A DNA stretch of 64,000 nt from Rhizobium sp. NXC14 (GCF_002117485.1 NZ_CP021030.1:3413001-3477000); one strand, 5' to 3'; counted from the stretch's first letter, positions 1-7,956 are shown. The notes: generated from the letters alone by a model not told the origin. Made by a program: numbers and translations.

Positions 1-760
1 ATTCGCCACGTGGTATTATTGTCGATCAGAGATCATCCTACCGCATTACATTCGCTCGTCACAGCTTGTTCACAGCATTAGCATAATCGAACTCATCTTG
101 CGGTAGATTTATAAATACAACCATGGTGTGAAATTAATGTTTTCCTCGTTTGATATAATTTGATTTGTATTACGCTATCCTTAAGGGTTATTAATTTCTG
201 ACTGGTAGATAATGGAGATGCATTCCTTCCAGAAATATGGAATCGCTCTCGTTAGTTTGCTGAGTGCCGTTTCGGCAGTGCTGTAACCATATAGTACTGT
301 CGAACGGGCAGTACGACGGGCGGCCCGAAAGTCTTCGCACCGACAGGCACCGAAGACGTGGCGGCGCAATTCGATACCAAAGAGTGCTGATCTCGAGGCG
401 AATGAAGCTTCGAAACACCAGTAAATCAAGGGTTATCGCCGTTCATCACGCCACTGGTCGGACATTATAAGGCGCGCCTTTCGACGTGGCATGACAAATT
501 CGCATGATGAGCCGAGACCCCGGGCACGCGACGCCGCAGGCTAAGAGACGACCATCCTCGTTTAAGCGGTCACCCGCATGGAACGAGGGCTCCGGAGTAC
601 CAAACGCATCGCCGCAGACAACAGCCTCGAATGTCCGTTCTCGCGTCAAGCTGTGTCGAAATGGTCGCACCTCGTGATCGAATTAACCGTTCGTAAAGCA
701 TTTGCTTGCTCAACTTATAATTTGTGTCATGGTCACTGGAAGTAGTGAGGAGCCACCCTG
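1..760. other. Leading region without a supportable gene
   Basis: Short open frames exist on both strands, but none combines a ribosome binding site, a rhizobial-looking codon pattern and a recognisable protein. The first 200 bases are AT-rich, the rest is mixed. The promoter of the small gene at 761 should lie in the last 100 bases. Nothing else is visible. Confidence 0.5.
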
Positions 761-967
761 ATGAGTGATATGGCATCGCAGATTCCGGAATTTGGTTATG
801 ATGAACGCGTGATGATTTGCCGCAAACAGATCGAGAAGGCGGTTTATCAGTTCATTGCAAACACGAAGGTCGAGGGGTGCGATCCGGCGGAAGTCGCAAT
901 GGCCATCGCGGACATTGCCGACGACTATATTTTACTGCTGGCCCAGAAGCGCAATTTGACCCATTGA
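761..967 (+). CDS. Small hypothetical protein (68 aa)
   Basis: This 68-residue soluble protein has no signal peptide and no membrane segment. It is acidic in its second half (EVAMAIADIADDYILLLAQK) and looks largely helical. The ATG at 761 follows a GTGAGGAG ribosome binding site at about 745-752, which supports translation. I do not recognise the family. It stands alone, with no gene within 300 bases on either side, so its context gives no hint of function. It is probably a rhizobial lineage-specific small protein. Confidence 0.6.
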   Translation: MSDMASQIPEFGYDERVMICRKQIEKAVYQFIANTKVEGCDPAEVAMAIADIADDYILLLAQKRNLTH

Positions 968-1318
968 TCATGATCGGCCGGCTCGGCCGATCGTCGGACG
1001 ACCGCAAACCGATATCGCCGCCGCCTCCCTGCCCGCAGACAACGCCAGCCAAACCGCTTACCATTCGTTCTGAACCTATCTTTACGCCATCGAATGAGCG
1101 GCGGTTGTCCAGCCCGCGACAAGCCGAGGCTTCTCCCAACCCACAATTCAGATGGATTGCCGATAGACAGGCCTCAGGGCACTCGTTTCAGCCCGACAGA
1201 CCGTTGCTGTGCAACCGACCGGAGCCGGTTTTCTGCGGCCCTCCCATATGCACAGTCGCATATAGCCCCAAAATCGATGTGATTTTCGGGCTATCCGAGC
1301 AGCATGAAAGCGGGCACT
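968..1318. other. Intergenic stretch left of the IS630 element
   Basis: No convincing gene is present. The only structure is the hairpin at 1262-1294, listed separately. Before the IS insertion this sequence lay directly downstream of the 82-aa gene now ending at 2363, because the TA target at 1318-1319 is the duplicate of 2364-2365. Confidence 0.5.
1262..1294 (-). terminator. Hairpin, possible terminator of the TfuA-YcaO operon before IS insertion
   Basis: A 14-base arm (1262-1275) pairs with 1281-1294 with one mismatch around a 5-base loop (GATGT). There is no long T-run. On the minus strand it sits 23 bases after the point where the last gene of the TfuA-YcaO operon would have ended if the IS were removed. 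A terminator or mRNA-end role is inferred from that position. Confidence 0.35.
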
Positions 1319-1332
1319 AGAGCCTGCTGCTT

Positions 1333-1905
1333 TCATACGGAAGCATATCCTGAGTTTGTGAGGTAGTTTGCGCATTCTGCTGGCGAGAAGCAGTCGAGCA
1401 TTTCACCAGCCTTGCGCCATGTCGCTTCGACTGTGCGAGGCTGTTCTCTCCTAATTAGGTGCTTGAGCTTGGCAAAGACTTGCTCGATGGGATTGAGGTC
1501 CGGGCTGTAAGGCGGCAGGAAGAAGAGGTGCGCGCCTGCGGCCCGGATGGCACGACGGACAGCTTGGCCCTTATGGCTGCCGAGATTGTCGAGGATGACG
1601 ATGTCGCCCTTGGCGAGCGTGGGCACGAGGATCCTCTGGATATAGAGGGTAAAGAGTTCGCCGTTGATCGGCCCATCGATGACCCAAGGGGCGTCGATGC
1701 GGTCGCAGCGCAAGGCGGCAATGAATGTCAGGGTTTTCCAGTGCCCATGCGGAACCGCGGCACATAGGCGTTGACCACGCGGTGCCCACCCCCTGAGGGG
1801 CGCCATGTTGGTCTTGATCCAGGTCTCATCGAGAAAGACCAGCCGCTGCGCTTCGATCCGCCGTTGATGGGTCTTCCAACGCAACCGTTTCCTGGCGATA
1901 TCCAT
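1333..1905 (-). CDS. IS630 transposase, catalytic part (OrfB)
   Basis: This is the catalytic DDE half of an IS630 transposase. Three acidic motifs are visible: FLDETW near the start, IVILDNLGSHK in the middle, and SPDLNPIEQVFAKLK with the Glu. The ATG at 1905 is internal. The frame continues upstream through TVLPAEQTR to the A8 tract at 1932-1939, where it joins the DNA-binding part. A frame change is therefore needed to make the full transposase. The C terminus is intact and ends just inside the left inverted repeat. Confidence 0.85.
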   Translation of the reverse strand: MDIARKRLRWKTHQRRIEAQRLVFLDETWIKTNMAPLRGWAPRGQRLCAAVPHGHWKTLTFIAALRCDRIDAPWVIDGPINGELFTLYIQRILVPTLAKGDIVILDNLGSHKGQAVRRAIRAAGAHLFFLPPYSPDLNPIEQVFAKLKHLIRREQPRTVEATWRKAGEMLDCFSPAECANYLTNSGYASV

Positions 1906-2275
1906 CCGCGTCTGCTCGGCCGGCAGAACCGTTTTTTTTGAAACTCAGGCCCTCGGCCCGGACGAACACCCAAACGGCGCGTCGCTCGGTCTTGATACCG
2001 CGTTCGGCCAGTTCCGCCACAAGGCCTCGCGTCGTGAACGGGCCGGATCGACAGCGCTGGCGCAGCCAGTCGGCCCGTTCGCCGGACAAAGTCCGCTGCT
2101 TGCGACCGCCGACGCGGCCGGGCGTCAGAGCGCCGGTCTCCGCAAGGCGCTTCTTCCACTTCGAAACACAGGAGGGAGCAATCGCAAGTGCTGCTGCGAT
2201 CGATCGTATCGTTTCTCCGGTGTTCAGGCGCGCCATCGCCCGTTCGCGAAGATCCTCAGAATATGGGTGCGTCAT
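1826..2275 (-). CDS. IS630 transposase, DNA-binding part (OrfA)
   Basis: The first part (MTHPYSEDLRERAM, then TIRSIAAALAIAPSCVSKW) is the helix-turn-helix DNA-binding region typical of IS630 transposases. I chose the ATG at 2275, which matches the usual family N terminus, over longer upstream extensions. The reading frame is normal up to GLSFKK, then runs out of homology and stops at 1826 after the A8 tract. Removing one A would give FKKTVLPAEQ and an uninterrupted transposase. Confidence 0.8.
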   Translation of the reverse strand: MTHPYSEDLRERAMARLNTGETIRSIAAALAIAPSCVSKWKKRLAETGALTPGRVGGRKQRTLSGERADWLRQRCRSGPFTTRGLVAELAERGIKTERRAVWVFVRAEGLSFKKNGSAGRADADGYRQETVALEDPSTADRSAAAGLSR

Positions 2276-2362
2276 CCTTGCCGGCCGTCCTTTTCCGGTA
2301 GGACAGAGAATCATATTTCAGCTGATTTGCGAATCTGCGATTCTGAAAAATCGAAGCGTGCT

Positions 2363-2611
2363 CTAATGTCTTTTTACGCTGACTTGCGGAACCGGAGAGC
2401 TCAATTCGGCCAACTCTCTGGTCAGCCCCTCCCCGACTTCCTGCTTCACCGCCTCAAGAGCAAGGTCGAGGCAATTCGTCGCGAATTGCAGCTTGACATC
2501 CTGAGCAACCTGTCGCGCATAGGCGATCATCCGTGCCAATGCGACCAGTTCGTCCAGAGCGTCTTTCGCCCCTAGATCTCCATCTAGTTCAATAGTCGAT
2601 GTCACGCCCAT
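2363..2611 (-). CDS. Hypothetical 82-aa helical protein, last gene of the TfuA-YcaO operon
   Basis: I do not recognise this protein. It begins MGVTSTIELDGDLG and then forms what looks like one long amphipathic helix (residues about 16-65), with a single Cys. The ATG at 2611 has GGAG eight bases upstream; the ATG at 2617 is too close to that site. It lies 102 bases after the tfuA-like gene on the same strand, so it is probably co-transcribed. Its TAG stop is at the IS junction: the TA is target duplication and the G is the first base of the IS. The uninterrupted locus would also have read TAG, so the protein is unchanged. It could be an accessory or partner-binding protein of the YcaO system; that is inference. 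Confidence 0.55.
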   Translation of the reverse strand: MGVTSTIELDGDLGAKDALDELVALARMIAYARQVAQDVKLQFATNCLDLALEAVKQEVGEGLTRELAELSSPVPQVSVKRH

Positions 2612-2713
2612 GTCCATTTCTCCAACGAATAGAAGGAATGATACGCGGGCTGACGTGGTCGAGCCCGTGAAAAAAGCGTGACACAACCCTCGGTGACGAT
2701 CGTCGTCTTCGCT

Positions 2714-3421
2714 TCACAATGCGGACCGTGTGGAGAACGAGGTTTCGCGCAGTTTCCAGGACAAACCGGCATTCACGCGAATATCGGCGGTCGACTGCAC
2801 CATCTTTAACAATTCCAATGCATCGATGCGTTTTTGGTCAACGGAATGCGACACGAGAGTGGCCAGAAGGTGCGGGCGATCTGGCTCGGCTACGTCAGCG
2901 CATTGCTCGACGATTGTCCGCCACGTCCGCCTCTTGAAGAATATTGCGTTCGCGGCGTCTTCAATGACCTGGCGCAGCCCATCTGCGAGCAACTCATTCC
3001 TTTCCATGGCATCAAGCGTGGCGCAGACATTGACCAGCGGTATGGTCAGCGGCTTGCCGCCCAGCGCGCTCGGCGCGTGCAGGAGTGCAACGGCGGCATC
3101 GTCGACCAGCCGACCCGTCCGATAGTCTTCGAAAATGCGGCCGATCCCGATCATCCCGAACGAATGACATTCCGCAGCGCGCAGCGCGCCCATGCTTGCC
3201 GCTCCGAGGACAGTCACGCCAAGCGAAAGAGCACGGAGAATTTCCTTATGCCAGACCGGCGCGGCGTATTCGAAACCGCCATCAATCAGACCGATGACAT
3301 TGGCACCCTGTTCCACCACAGCCAAAACATCGCCCTGCGTGGCGGGCGGCAGGACGCGTATCCCCTCGCCGGCAAGTGAGCCTGCGTCGGGAAGACTGGG
3401 ACCCGCGAAAATGACCTTCAA
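2714..3421 (-). CDS. TfuA-like protein, YcaO partner
   Basis: TfuA-domain proteins accompany YcaO enzymes and are required for thioamide formation in known systems (thioviridamide-type peptides, archaeal methyl-CoM reductase), probably by handling sulfur delivery. The 235-residue protein shows the family core: IGLIDGGFE, PVWHKEILRAL, GVTVLGAASMGALRAAEC, then GMIGIGRIFEDYRTGRLVDD. It starts at TTG 3421, which overlaps the YcaO stop (TTGA), implying translational coupling. Length is that of a stand-alone TfuA. The C-terminal 60 residues are less conserved. The family call is secure. The chemistry here is inferred from family. Confidence 0.88.
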   Translation of the reverse strand: MKVIFAGPSLPDAGSLAGEGIRVLPPATQGDVLAVVEQGANVIGLIDGGFEYAAPVWHKEILRALSLGVTVLGAASMGALRAAECHSFGMIGIGRIFEDYRTGRLVDDAAVALLHAPSALGGKPLTIPLVNVCATLDAMERNELLADGLRQVIEDAANAIFFKRRTWRTIVEQCADVAEPDRPHLLATLVSHSVDQKRIDALELLKMVQSTADIRVNAGLSWKLRETSFSTRSAL

Positions 3422-4641
3422 AAGCCTATCGCTCTCGCGAGCGCCCTTGTTCCAAACTGGCGAGCACGCGACCCCTCCGGATTTTCGAGTTCGGGGATAA
3501 CGACCTTTACGACGCCAAAGGGAAGCGTGTCGTCGCTGAGGGGTACGGCGATGACCGAGTTGATCCCTTTGTTCCGCAAAGCCTCCAGCACATGCTGCAA
3601 CAAATGCGTCAGATCCCGATGTCCCGGCGTTCGGTGGCGGACAGGACCGGCAGCCGGCGAGATCGGAACCGCGTCGAAGGCTCGCCGCATGAGCGGCGGC
3701 AAGGATCTCGAGAACGTGGCGGGAGAAATATCGTCCCTGGCTCCGCTGATATAGGTGAGCCTGGATTGTGCGGCTTCCGTTACCGCCCGGATGGCCGCGC
3801 GCACGGGAGACGGATGGGCTCCCGTACCGCCGGTCACCTCGACGAGTCGAATGTCCCTGCCGCCTTGGCGATCCGGCTGGCCTGGAACGGAGTCCCTGGG
3901 ACCCAGAATGGCGGTGAAACAGGGAATGGCGAGATCGCTTGTGATATCGAAGAGCCGGAGCGCCAATCCTGATTTTTCGATCTTGTCGATCAACCCGGTC
4001 AGTGCTTCATCCTTGAAGCCGCGGGGATCGACGCAGCCGGCATAACGATCCCTTTCCCCGCCAACCTGCCACAGCACGGTCGCATCCCGCTCAATCCGCT
4101 CGAGCACGCCGTGGAAAACGGCCTCCTCGAAATTGTTTCCAGATGCCAAGCCATCAGATGACATCCAGTATCGCGCATCGCGCGTGCGGTCGAGCAGCAC
4201 CGCTTCAAAAGGGATATAAACCGGCTCGCCGGTGAGGATGTTGATGCCGGCCACCCATTCCGTCTCCTCGTCTGGCCTGAGGTCGGGTTTATGCATGGCG
4301 ATCAGGCAGCTCAGCGTATCGATCTTGTGCCCCATCGCCTGCAGACCGAACGAGGTATTGCGGACAGGATCAACGAAAGGTTCGCCGGCAACTGCCCGTT
4401 CCACAGCCTCCATGACGCTGGATACTTTGGCGTCGATATCGGTCAGCCCCTTCCCCTGAGCAATCACGATTGAGCGTGAATTCGGGGTATAGGAGCACCA
4501 GACGGGAATTCCGATGTCATCAAGCCCGGTATGTCGTGCAATCCTGGTAATGCCGAACCGAGCTAAAAAAGGCTCGACGCGGGAAAGAGTTTCCCGCGGC
4601 GATATGATCCTGTCGGAATATATGGACCGGTCCGTCAGAAT
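3418..4641 (-). CDS. YcaO-domain protein, probable peptide backbone-modifying enzyme
   Basis: YcaO enzymes use ATP to activate backbone amides for azoline, thioamide or amidine formation. Visible family features include the N-terminal stretch with RVEPFLARFGITRIARHTGL, the Glu-rich EAVERAV near residue 78, and SDGLASGNNFEEAVFHGVLE near residue 161 followed by RIERDA. No PxPxP tail is present, as in many TfuA-linked members. The reading frame opens directly after the TGA that ends the 70-aa peptide (4648-4650). The first GTG (4467) would delete about 58 conserved residues, and no ATG, GTG or TTG lies between, so I place the start at ATT 4641 (ATT-CTG-ACG) for a normal length of 407 aa. Readthrough of the TGA or a sequence error are alternatives. 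Confidence 0.8.
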   Translation of the reverse strand: MLTDRSIYSDRIISPRETLSRVEPFLARFGITRIARHTGLDDIGIPVWCSYTPNSRSIVIAQGKGLTDIDAKVSSVMEAVERAVAGEPFVDPVRNTSFGLQAMGHKIDTLSCLIAMHKPDLRPDEETEWVAGINILTGEPVYIPFEAVLLDRTRDARYWMSSDGLASGNNFEEAVFHGVLERIERDATVLWQVGGERDRYAGCVDPRGFKDEALTGLIDKIEKSGLALRLFDITSDLAIPCFTAILGPRDSVPGQPDRQGGRDIRLVEVTGGTGAHPSPVRAAIRAVTEAAQSRLTYISGARDDISPATFSRSLPPLMRRAFDAVPISPAAGPVRHRTPGHRDLTHLLQHVLEALRNKGINSVIAVPLSDDTLPFGVVKVVIPELENPEGSRARQFGTRALARAIGF

Positions 4642-4647
4642 GCTGGC

Positions 4648-4860
4648 TCAGCCGTCGACGTGACCGGAAAGCGCGACCTGCGCCGACGAAACGGCGACGG
4701 CCAAATCGACGCCCTTCACGAATATGCCACCGGCTTTGCGCAGGCTGCTCGCAGTCGCCAATTCCCCCGTCGGATTGAGCGGTTTGACGGTTCCTGCGTC
4801 GAGATCGGCGAGCCAAAGACCTTCCTCGCCCGGTATTCCTATAATGACAGCTTTCGCCAT
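4648..4860 (-). CDS. Candidate precursor peptide of the TfuA-YcaO system (70 aa)
   Basis: This short protein starts MAKAVIIGIPGEEGLWLADL and ends VALSGHVDG. It has no Cys and few Ser or Thr, so azoline formation is unlikely and backbone thioamidation or another amide change would be the expected chemistry. The ATG at 4860 has GAGGGG about 7 bases upstream, a strong ribosome binding site. It lies 20 bases after the regulator gene and ends in a TGA in the same frame as the following YcaO gene. The C-terminal half (GGIFVKGVDLAVAVSSAQVA) is hydrophobic and could be the core. That it is a precursor is inferred from size and position. It could instead be a small partner protein or a detached N-terminal domain of the YcaO. 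Confidence 0.55.
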   Translation of the reverse strand: MAKAVIIGIPGEEGLWLADLDAGTVKPLNPTGELATASSLRKAGGIFVKGVDLAVAVSSAQVALSGHVDG

Positions 4861-4880
4861 GTAATGCCCCTCAGCTATTG

Positions 4881-6725
4881 TTAAAAACCAGCCTTCAACA
4901 GGCCCTCCCGATATAGCTCTTTTTGCCAGTGCTCCTTGAAGGGAACGATGGCGAGCCACTTCTCGACGTCGAACACCGGGTTGATGCTTTCGGCGCGCTG
5001 CCGATGGAAGAGTGCCCGTTTTCGATCGCCGATCATTGCGCAACTGGCCGCGGCGATACGATGGGCCGGCGCTTTGTCTTTCATCGCTTCGACATAGGCG
5101 ATGGCCTCCTCGTACTGTTCCAAAAAGAAACTGGCTCCAGCGGCACACCAGAGATAGGCGTCAGGTGCGATCGGATTGAGCGAAATTGCCTTTCTGATCT
5201 TGGCGAGCGCGTCGCCGGGGCGGGATGCATGCACGAGCGTGTCGGCATGACTGTAGATGACATCGGCAAAATGCGGACTGAGCTCTTCCGCCAGGTGAAG
5301 GGCTGCGACGCTGGCATCCACATCACCGAGATAAAGTCTGGTGACCCCGAGCTCGCGATGGCCCGCCGCCGATCCCGGATCTCGCTCGATTGCGCGAAGC
5401 GCATGCTGCTCTGCCAGGTGCAGCAGTTCATTGTTTCCCTGCGCCGTCACGAGCCACTCGCTGGTGAAAGTTCTTGCCAGCCCGGTAAATGACGGGGAGA
5501 AATCCGACCTATGCGACAGCGACTGCTTGAACGCCTTCCTTGCCCGGCGGATATGCGGCAGCGTCAGCTTGCTCATCAGGCTGGAGCCGACGAGATAGGC
5601 GTGATAGGCTTCAGGATTGGCTTCGAAACGTAGCCGTTCCTCCTCGTTTTCAGCCAGCTCACGCGCCACCGACTCGGTCAACTGCTGGGCGATAACCCGC
5701 CTTTGACGCGGCAATATATCGGGGGTCATCTTAAAACGATTGGCCCAGACGATCTCATCCGTGGGGAAATAGATCAGCTGGGCGAACAATCCCTCTTCGG
5801 AAAACCGGGTGTCGAGAAGATAGGCAATCGAGTGCCTGGCGACCACCGCCGCTTTTTCGGAGTCGCGGCGGATCTGTCCGGCCGTATGCGGAGCGACGAT
5901 GGAAATATGCCGAAGTGCACAGAGTTCGATTGTGACGTCTTCGATCAGGGCGTTGGCAAGTGCAAGTCCGGCATCGGCGTGCTTCGCCGTCGGGGGAAGC
6001 AACACCAGACGGGGAAGGATCCTTGGGATCGGCGACATGTGTTCGATATCGGTCGGCTGGCTGCCGGGCTCGGGACGCTTCACCTCCACCCTTGTTTGGC
6101 CGCCGCCTTCCGGCAATCTCTCGCCGAACGATGCGCCGCCGGATAGCCGATGCAGCAATGTCCTGACCTGCTCGTCATTCGGATCCCGCTCAAGGATTTG
6201 TAGGGCGGCGCTGGAAATGATGCGCGCAGCACCCGGCTTTTGCACATCGGGCAGCGCCTCCAGCAATGCTTGCCGCAATTGCAGCGCATGGGCGTCCCGC
6301 TGCGCCCTGATCCAAGCATCTATCTGCTTTGTCGCGGGCTTGATATTTCCGATGAAGCCGCGCTGCATCAATTCGGCGATCGCCTGTAGTCGATCCAGCG
6401 GCGAGCCGCCGGCTCGAAAGACATCCAGATCGCTGGAAACCACCTCCTTGTTGAGGCAAACCGTCGTGGCAGTGAAATCGAAGGCTACTTCCGTGCGTCC
6501 GCCGTCCATCTCCCGGATGCGGGACAGCATTTTGCGCAAATTGAGCCGCGCCAATTCGGGCTCGACGTCGCTCCATAGAAACTGGGCCAGTTCATAACGG
6601 CTGAGTTCATGGCTCGCACCCGCATAGATGTGGGCCATCATCAACAGACCTTTGATCGGATAGCGAACCGGCTCGCCATCCGACTCAGTCAGCCGCAGAT
6701 CGCCAAATGTCTGCAGATGAAGCAC
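4881..6725 (-). CDS. BTAD/TolB/TPR-type transcriptional regulator (SARP-like)
   Basis: The N terminus (residues 1-95, FGDLRLTESDGEPVRYPIKG, LARLNLRKMLSRIRE) is a winged-helix DNA-binding domain of the OmpR/SARP type, followed by a helical BTAD-like stretch to about 200. Residues about 235-360 match the TolB-like segment that often follows in rhizobial regulators (RLVLLPPTAKHADAGLALAN). The remainder to 614 is a TPR array (AERDPGSAAGHRELG-like repeats). It sits 9 bases after the XRE gene and 20 bases before the peptide, so it is almost certainly part of the operon and a likely pathway-specific activator. The ligand or target promoter is not visible. Confidence 0.8.
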   Translation of the reverse strand: MLHLQTFGDLRLTESDGEPVRYPIKGLLMMAHIYAGASHELSRYELAQFLWSDVEPELARLNLRKMLSRIREMDGGRTEVAFDFTATTVCLNKEVVSSDLDVFRAGGSPLDRLQAIAELMQRGFIGNIKPATKQIDAWIRAQRDAHALQLRQALLEALPDVQKPGAARIISSAALQILERDPNDEQVRTLLHRLSGGASFGERLPEGGGQTRVEVKRPEPGSQPTDIEHMSPIPRILPRLVLLPPTAKHADAGLALANALIEDVTIELCALRHISIVAPHTAGQIRRDSEKAAVVARHSIAYLLDTRFSEEGLFAQLIYFPTDEIVWANRFKMTPDILPRQRRVIAQQLTESVARELAENEEERLRFEANPEAYHAYLVGSSLMSKLTLPHIRRARKAFKQSLSHRSDFSPSFTGLARTFTSEWLVTAQGNNELLHLAEQHALRAIERDPGSAAGHRELGVTRLYLGDVDASVAALHLAEELSPHFADVIYSHADTLVHASRPGDALAKIRKAISLNPIAPDAYLWCAAGASFFLEQYEEAIAYVEAMKDKAPAHRIAAASCAMIGDRKRALFHRQRAESINPVFDVEKWLAIVPFKEHWQKELYREGLLKAGF

Positions 6726-6734
6726 GGTCCATCC

Positions 6735-7160
6735 TCAGTTGTGTACAACCGGATCCTGCAGGTCGCTATCGACGTCGGGCAATCCCGTCATCGCCAGACT
6801 TTTGGCCAAGGCCACCAGCTTTTGCCTGATGTTGGGATCTTCGATGGCGATGAACGCTTTATTGAGCGCGAGCCCTTCCTTCGAGGACAAAAACTTGTTC
6901 AATTCGCTCGTCTCGCCTTCGATCGGCCCGGAACCGCCGTTCTCGAAGAAGAAGCCGACCGGCACGCGAAGGATCTCGGAAATGCGCTGAAGGCGGCTGG
7001 CGCCGATCCGGTTCGTTCCTTTTTCGTATTTTTGAATCTGTTGGAAGGTGATGCCAAGAAGTTCGGCCAAGCCATGCTGGGTCATGCCGAGCGTCTTTCG
7101 CCGAACTCTCACGCGGTTGCCAACATAGACATCGATGGAATTCGGCGATTTTGCCTTCAT
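6735..7160 (-). CDS. XRE-family regulator, PraR-like
   Basis: The helix-turn-helix at residues about 12-65 (VGNRVRVRRKTLGMTQHGLA, GITFQQIQKYEKGTNRIGAS) closely follows the rhizobial PraR/PhrR pattern. The C-terminal half differs (GGSGPIEGETSELNKFLSSK), so it is more likely a paralogue than PraR itself. It precedes the SARP-like regulator by 9 bases, giving the peptide operon two regulators in series. PraR proteins act as repressors in R. leguminosarum; the same is inferred here. The start ATG at 7160 gives a family-typical N terminus. Confidence 0.82.
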   Translation of the reverse strand: MKAKSPNSIDVYVGNRVRVRRKTLGMTQHGLAELLGITFQQIQKYEKGTNRIGASRLQRISEILRVPVGFFFENGGSGPIEGETSELNKFLSSKEGLALNKAFIAIEDPNIRQKLVALAKSLAMTGLPDVDSDLQDPVVHN

Positions 7161-7323
7161 CTGCTTAAGTCTCCCGCTTCATCAATACGCCGGCTGTATA
7201 ATGGAGAGTTTAAGCAAGAATGCAACTAAAAGTAAATATTTCAGAACGGTTTTTTTCATCACGGCACGCAGTAGAACAACCTCTGGACTACTGCGGCGAA
7301 CCGCGCAATGTCGCGCCGCCCGG

Positions 7324-7956
7324 CTAAAGCGGCTTATCGGCGACGGCGATCATTGATTTGGCAAAGGCAGGAATTCTTCCAACATATTCGAAACGGACGT
7401 TAGCGAAGCCGGTCTCCAGCAACAGTGTGCGCAATGTGTTTTTCGACCAGAACTTGATATGCCCGTGATCCCTCAACGGCATGAAGTGATCGTCCATTTT
7501 TCCCGTCGCAGCCAGAGCCAGATTCTTCAGATAGCCGTGATAGGGCGTCGATATCACCGCGATGCCGCCGGGCTTGACGAGATCAAACATCGTCGCGGTG
7601 AAGCTCTTCGGATCGTAGACATGCTCGACGACCTCCAGGCTGATAACGGCGCTGAAGTTGCCATATTCCCGGGACAGGTCGTCATAGGCCGAGCCGACGC
7701 TCAACGCCAGGCCGGGATAACGGATATTGGCCTTGCTGATCCCGTCGCTGGAAGGATCGACGCCGACGACATCATATCCTGCTTTCGCAAGAGTCGCTGC
7801 AGCCCCGCCGGTTCCGCACCCGAGATCGAAGACGTCATTTTCCGCTGAGCCGTCGAAATGATCCTCCAGTACATCGAAGATTTTGGGCAAGATGTAGGAG
7901 TGCGCGGTTGTCGGTTTGGCGTGAATATAGGTGGTTGCGTCTAGCTCGATGGACAT
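7324..7956 (-). CDS. Class I SAM-dependent methyltransferase (UbiG-like)
   Basis: The SAM-binding motif I is clear (VFDLGCGTGGAA, residues about 45-56), followed by VVGVDPSS and the post-motif VISLEVVEHV and LVKPGGIAVISTPY. Length is 210 aa from the ATG at 7956, which has AGGAGA upstream; longer starts lack such a site. The fold resembles UbiG and other small-molecule methyltransferases. It lies upstream of the XRE gene on the same strand with a 163-base gap, so it could be the first gene of the cluster and a tailoring enzyme, or a separate unit. The substrate cannot be told from the sequence. Confidence 0.8.
   Translation of the reverse strand: MSIELDATTYIHAKPTTAHSYILPKIFDVLEDHFDGSAENDVFDLGCGTGGAAATLAKAGYDVVGVDPSSDGISKANIRYPGLALSVGSAYDDLSREYGNFSAVISLEVVEHVYDPKSFTATMFDLVKPGGIAVISTPYHGYLKNLALAATGKMDDHFMPLRDHGHIKFWSKNTLRTLLLETGFANVRFEYVGRIPAFAKSMIAVADKPL

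Larger units (their letters stand above)
1320..2363 (-). mobile_element. IS630-family insertion sequence (about 1044 bp)
   Basis: The element carries a two-frame DDE transposase on the minus strand and is flanked by TA on both sides (1318-1319 and 2364-2365), the usual IS630/Tc1-mariner target duplication. Its ends are imperfect inverted repeats: GAGCCTGCTGCTTT on the left against GAGCACGCTTCGAT read inward from the right. It has separated the last gene of the YcaO operon (stop at 2363-2365) from the hairpin at 1262-1294. The ends look complete, so the copy may be recent. Confidence 0.85.

Noticed and set aside
181..470. Overlapping short frames on both strands near the left edge
   Set aside because: No ribosome binding site, no codon preference and no recognisable protein.
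4648..4650. TGA as a selenocysteine codon joining peptide and YcaO
   Set aside because: No SECIS-like hairpin is apparent after it and the YcaO family has no Sec at this place. Readthrough or an unusual start is kept as a possibility instead.
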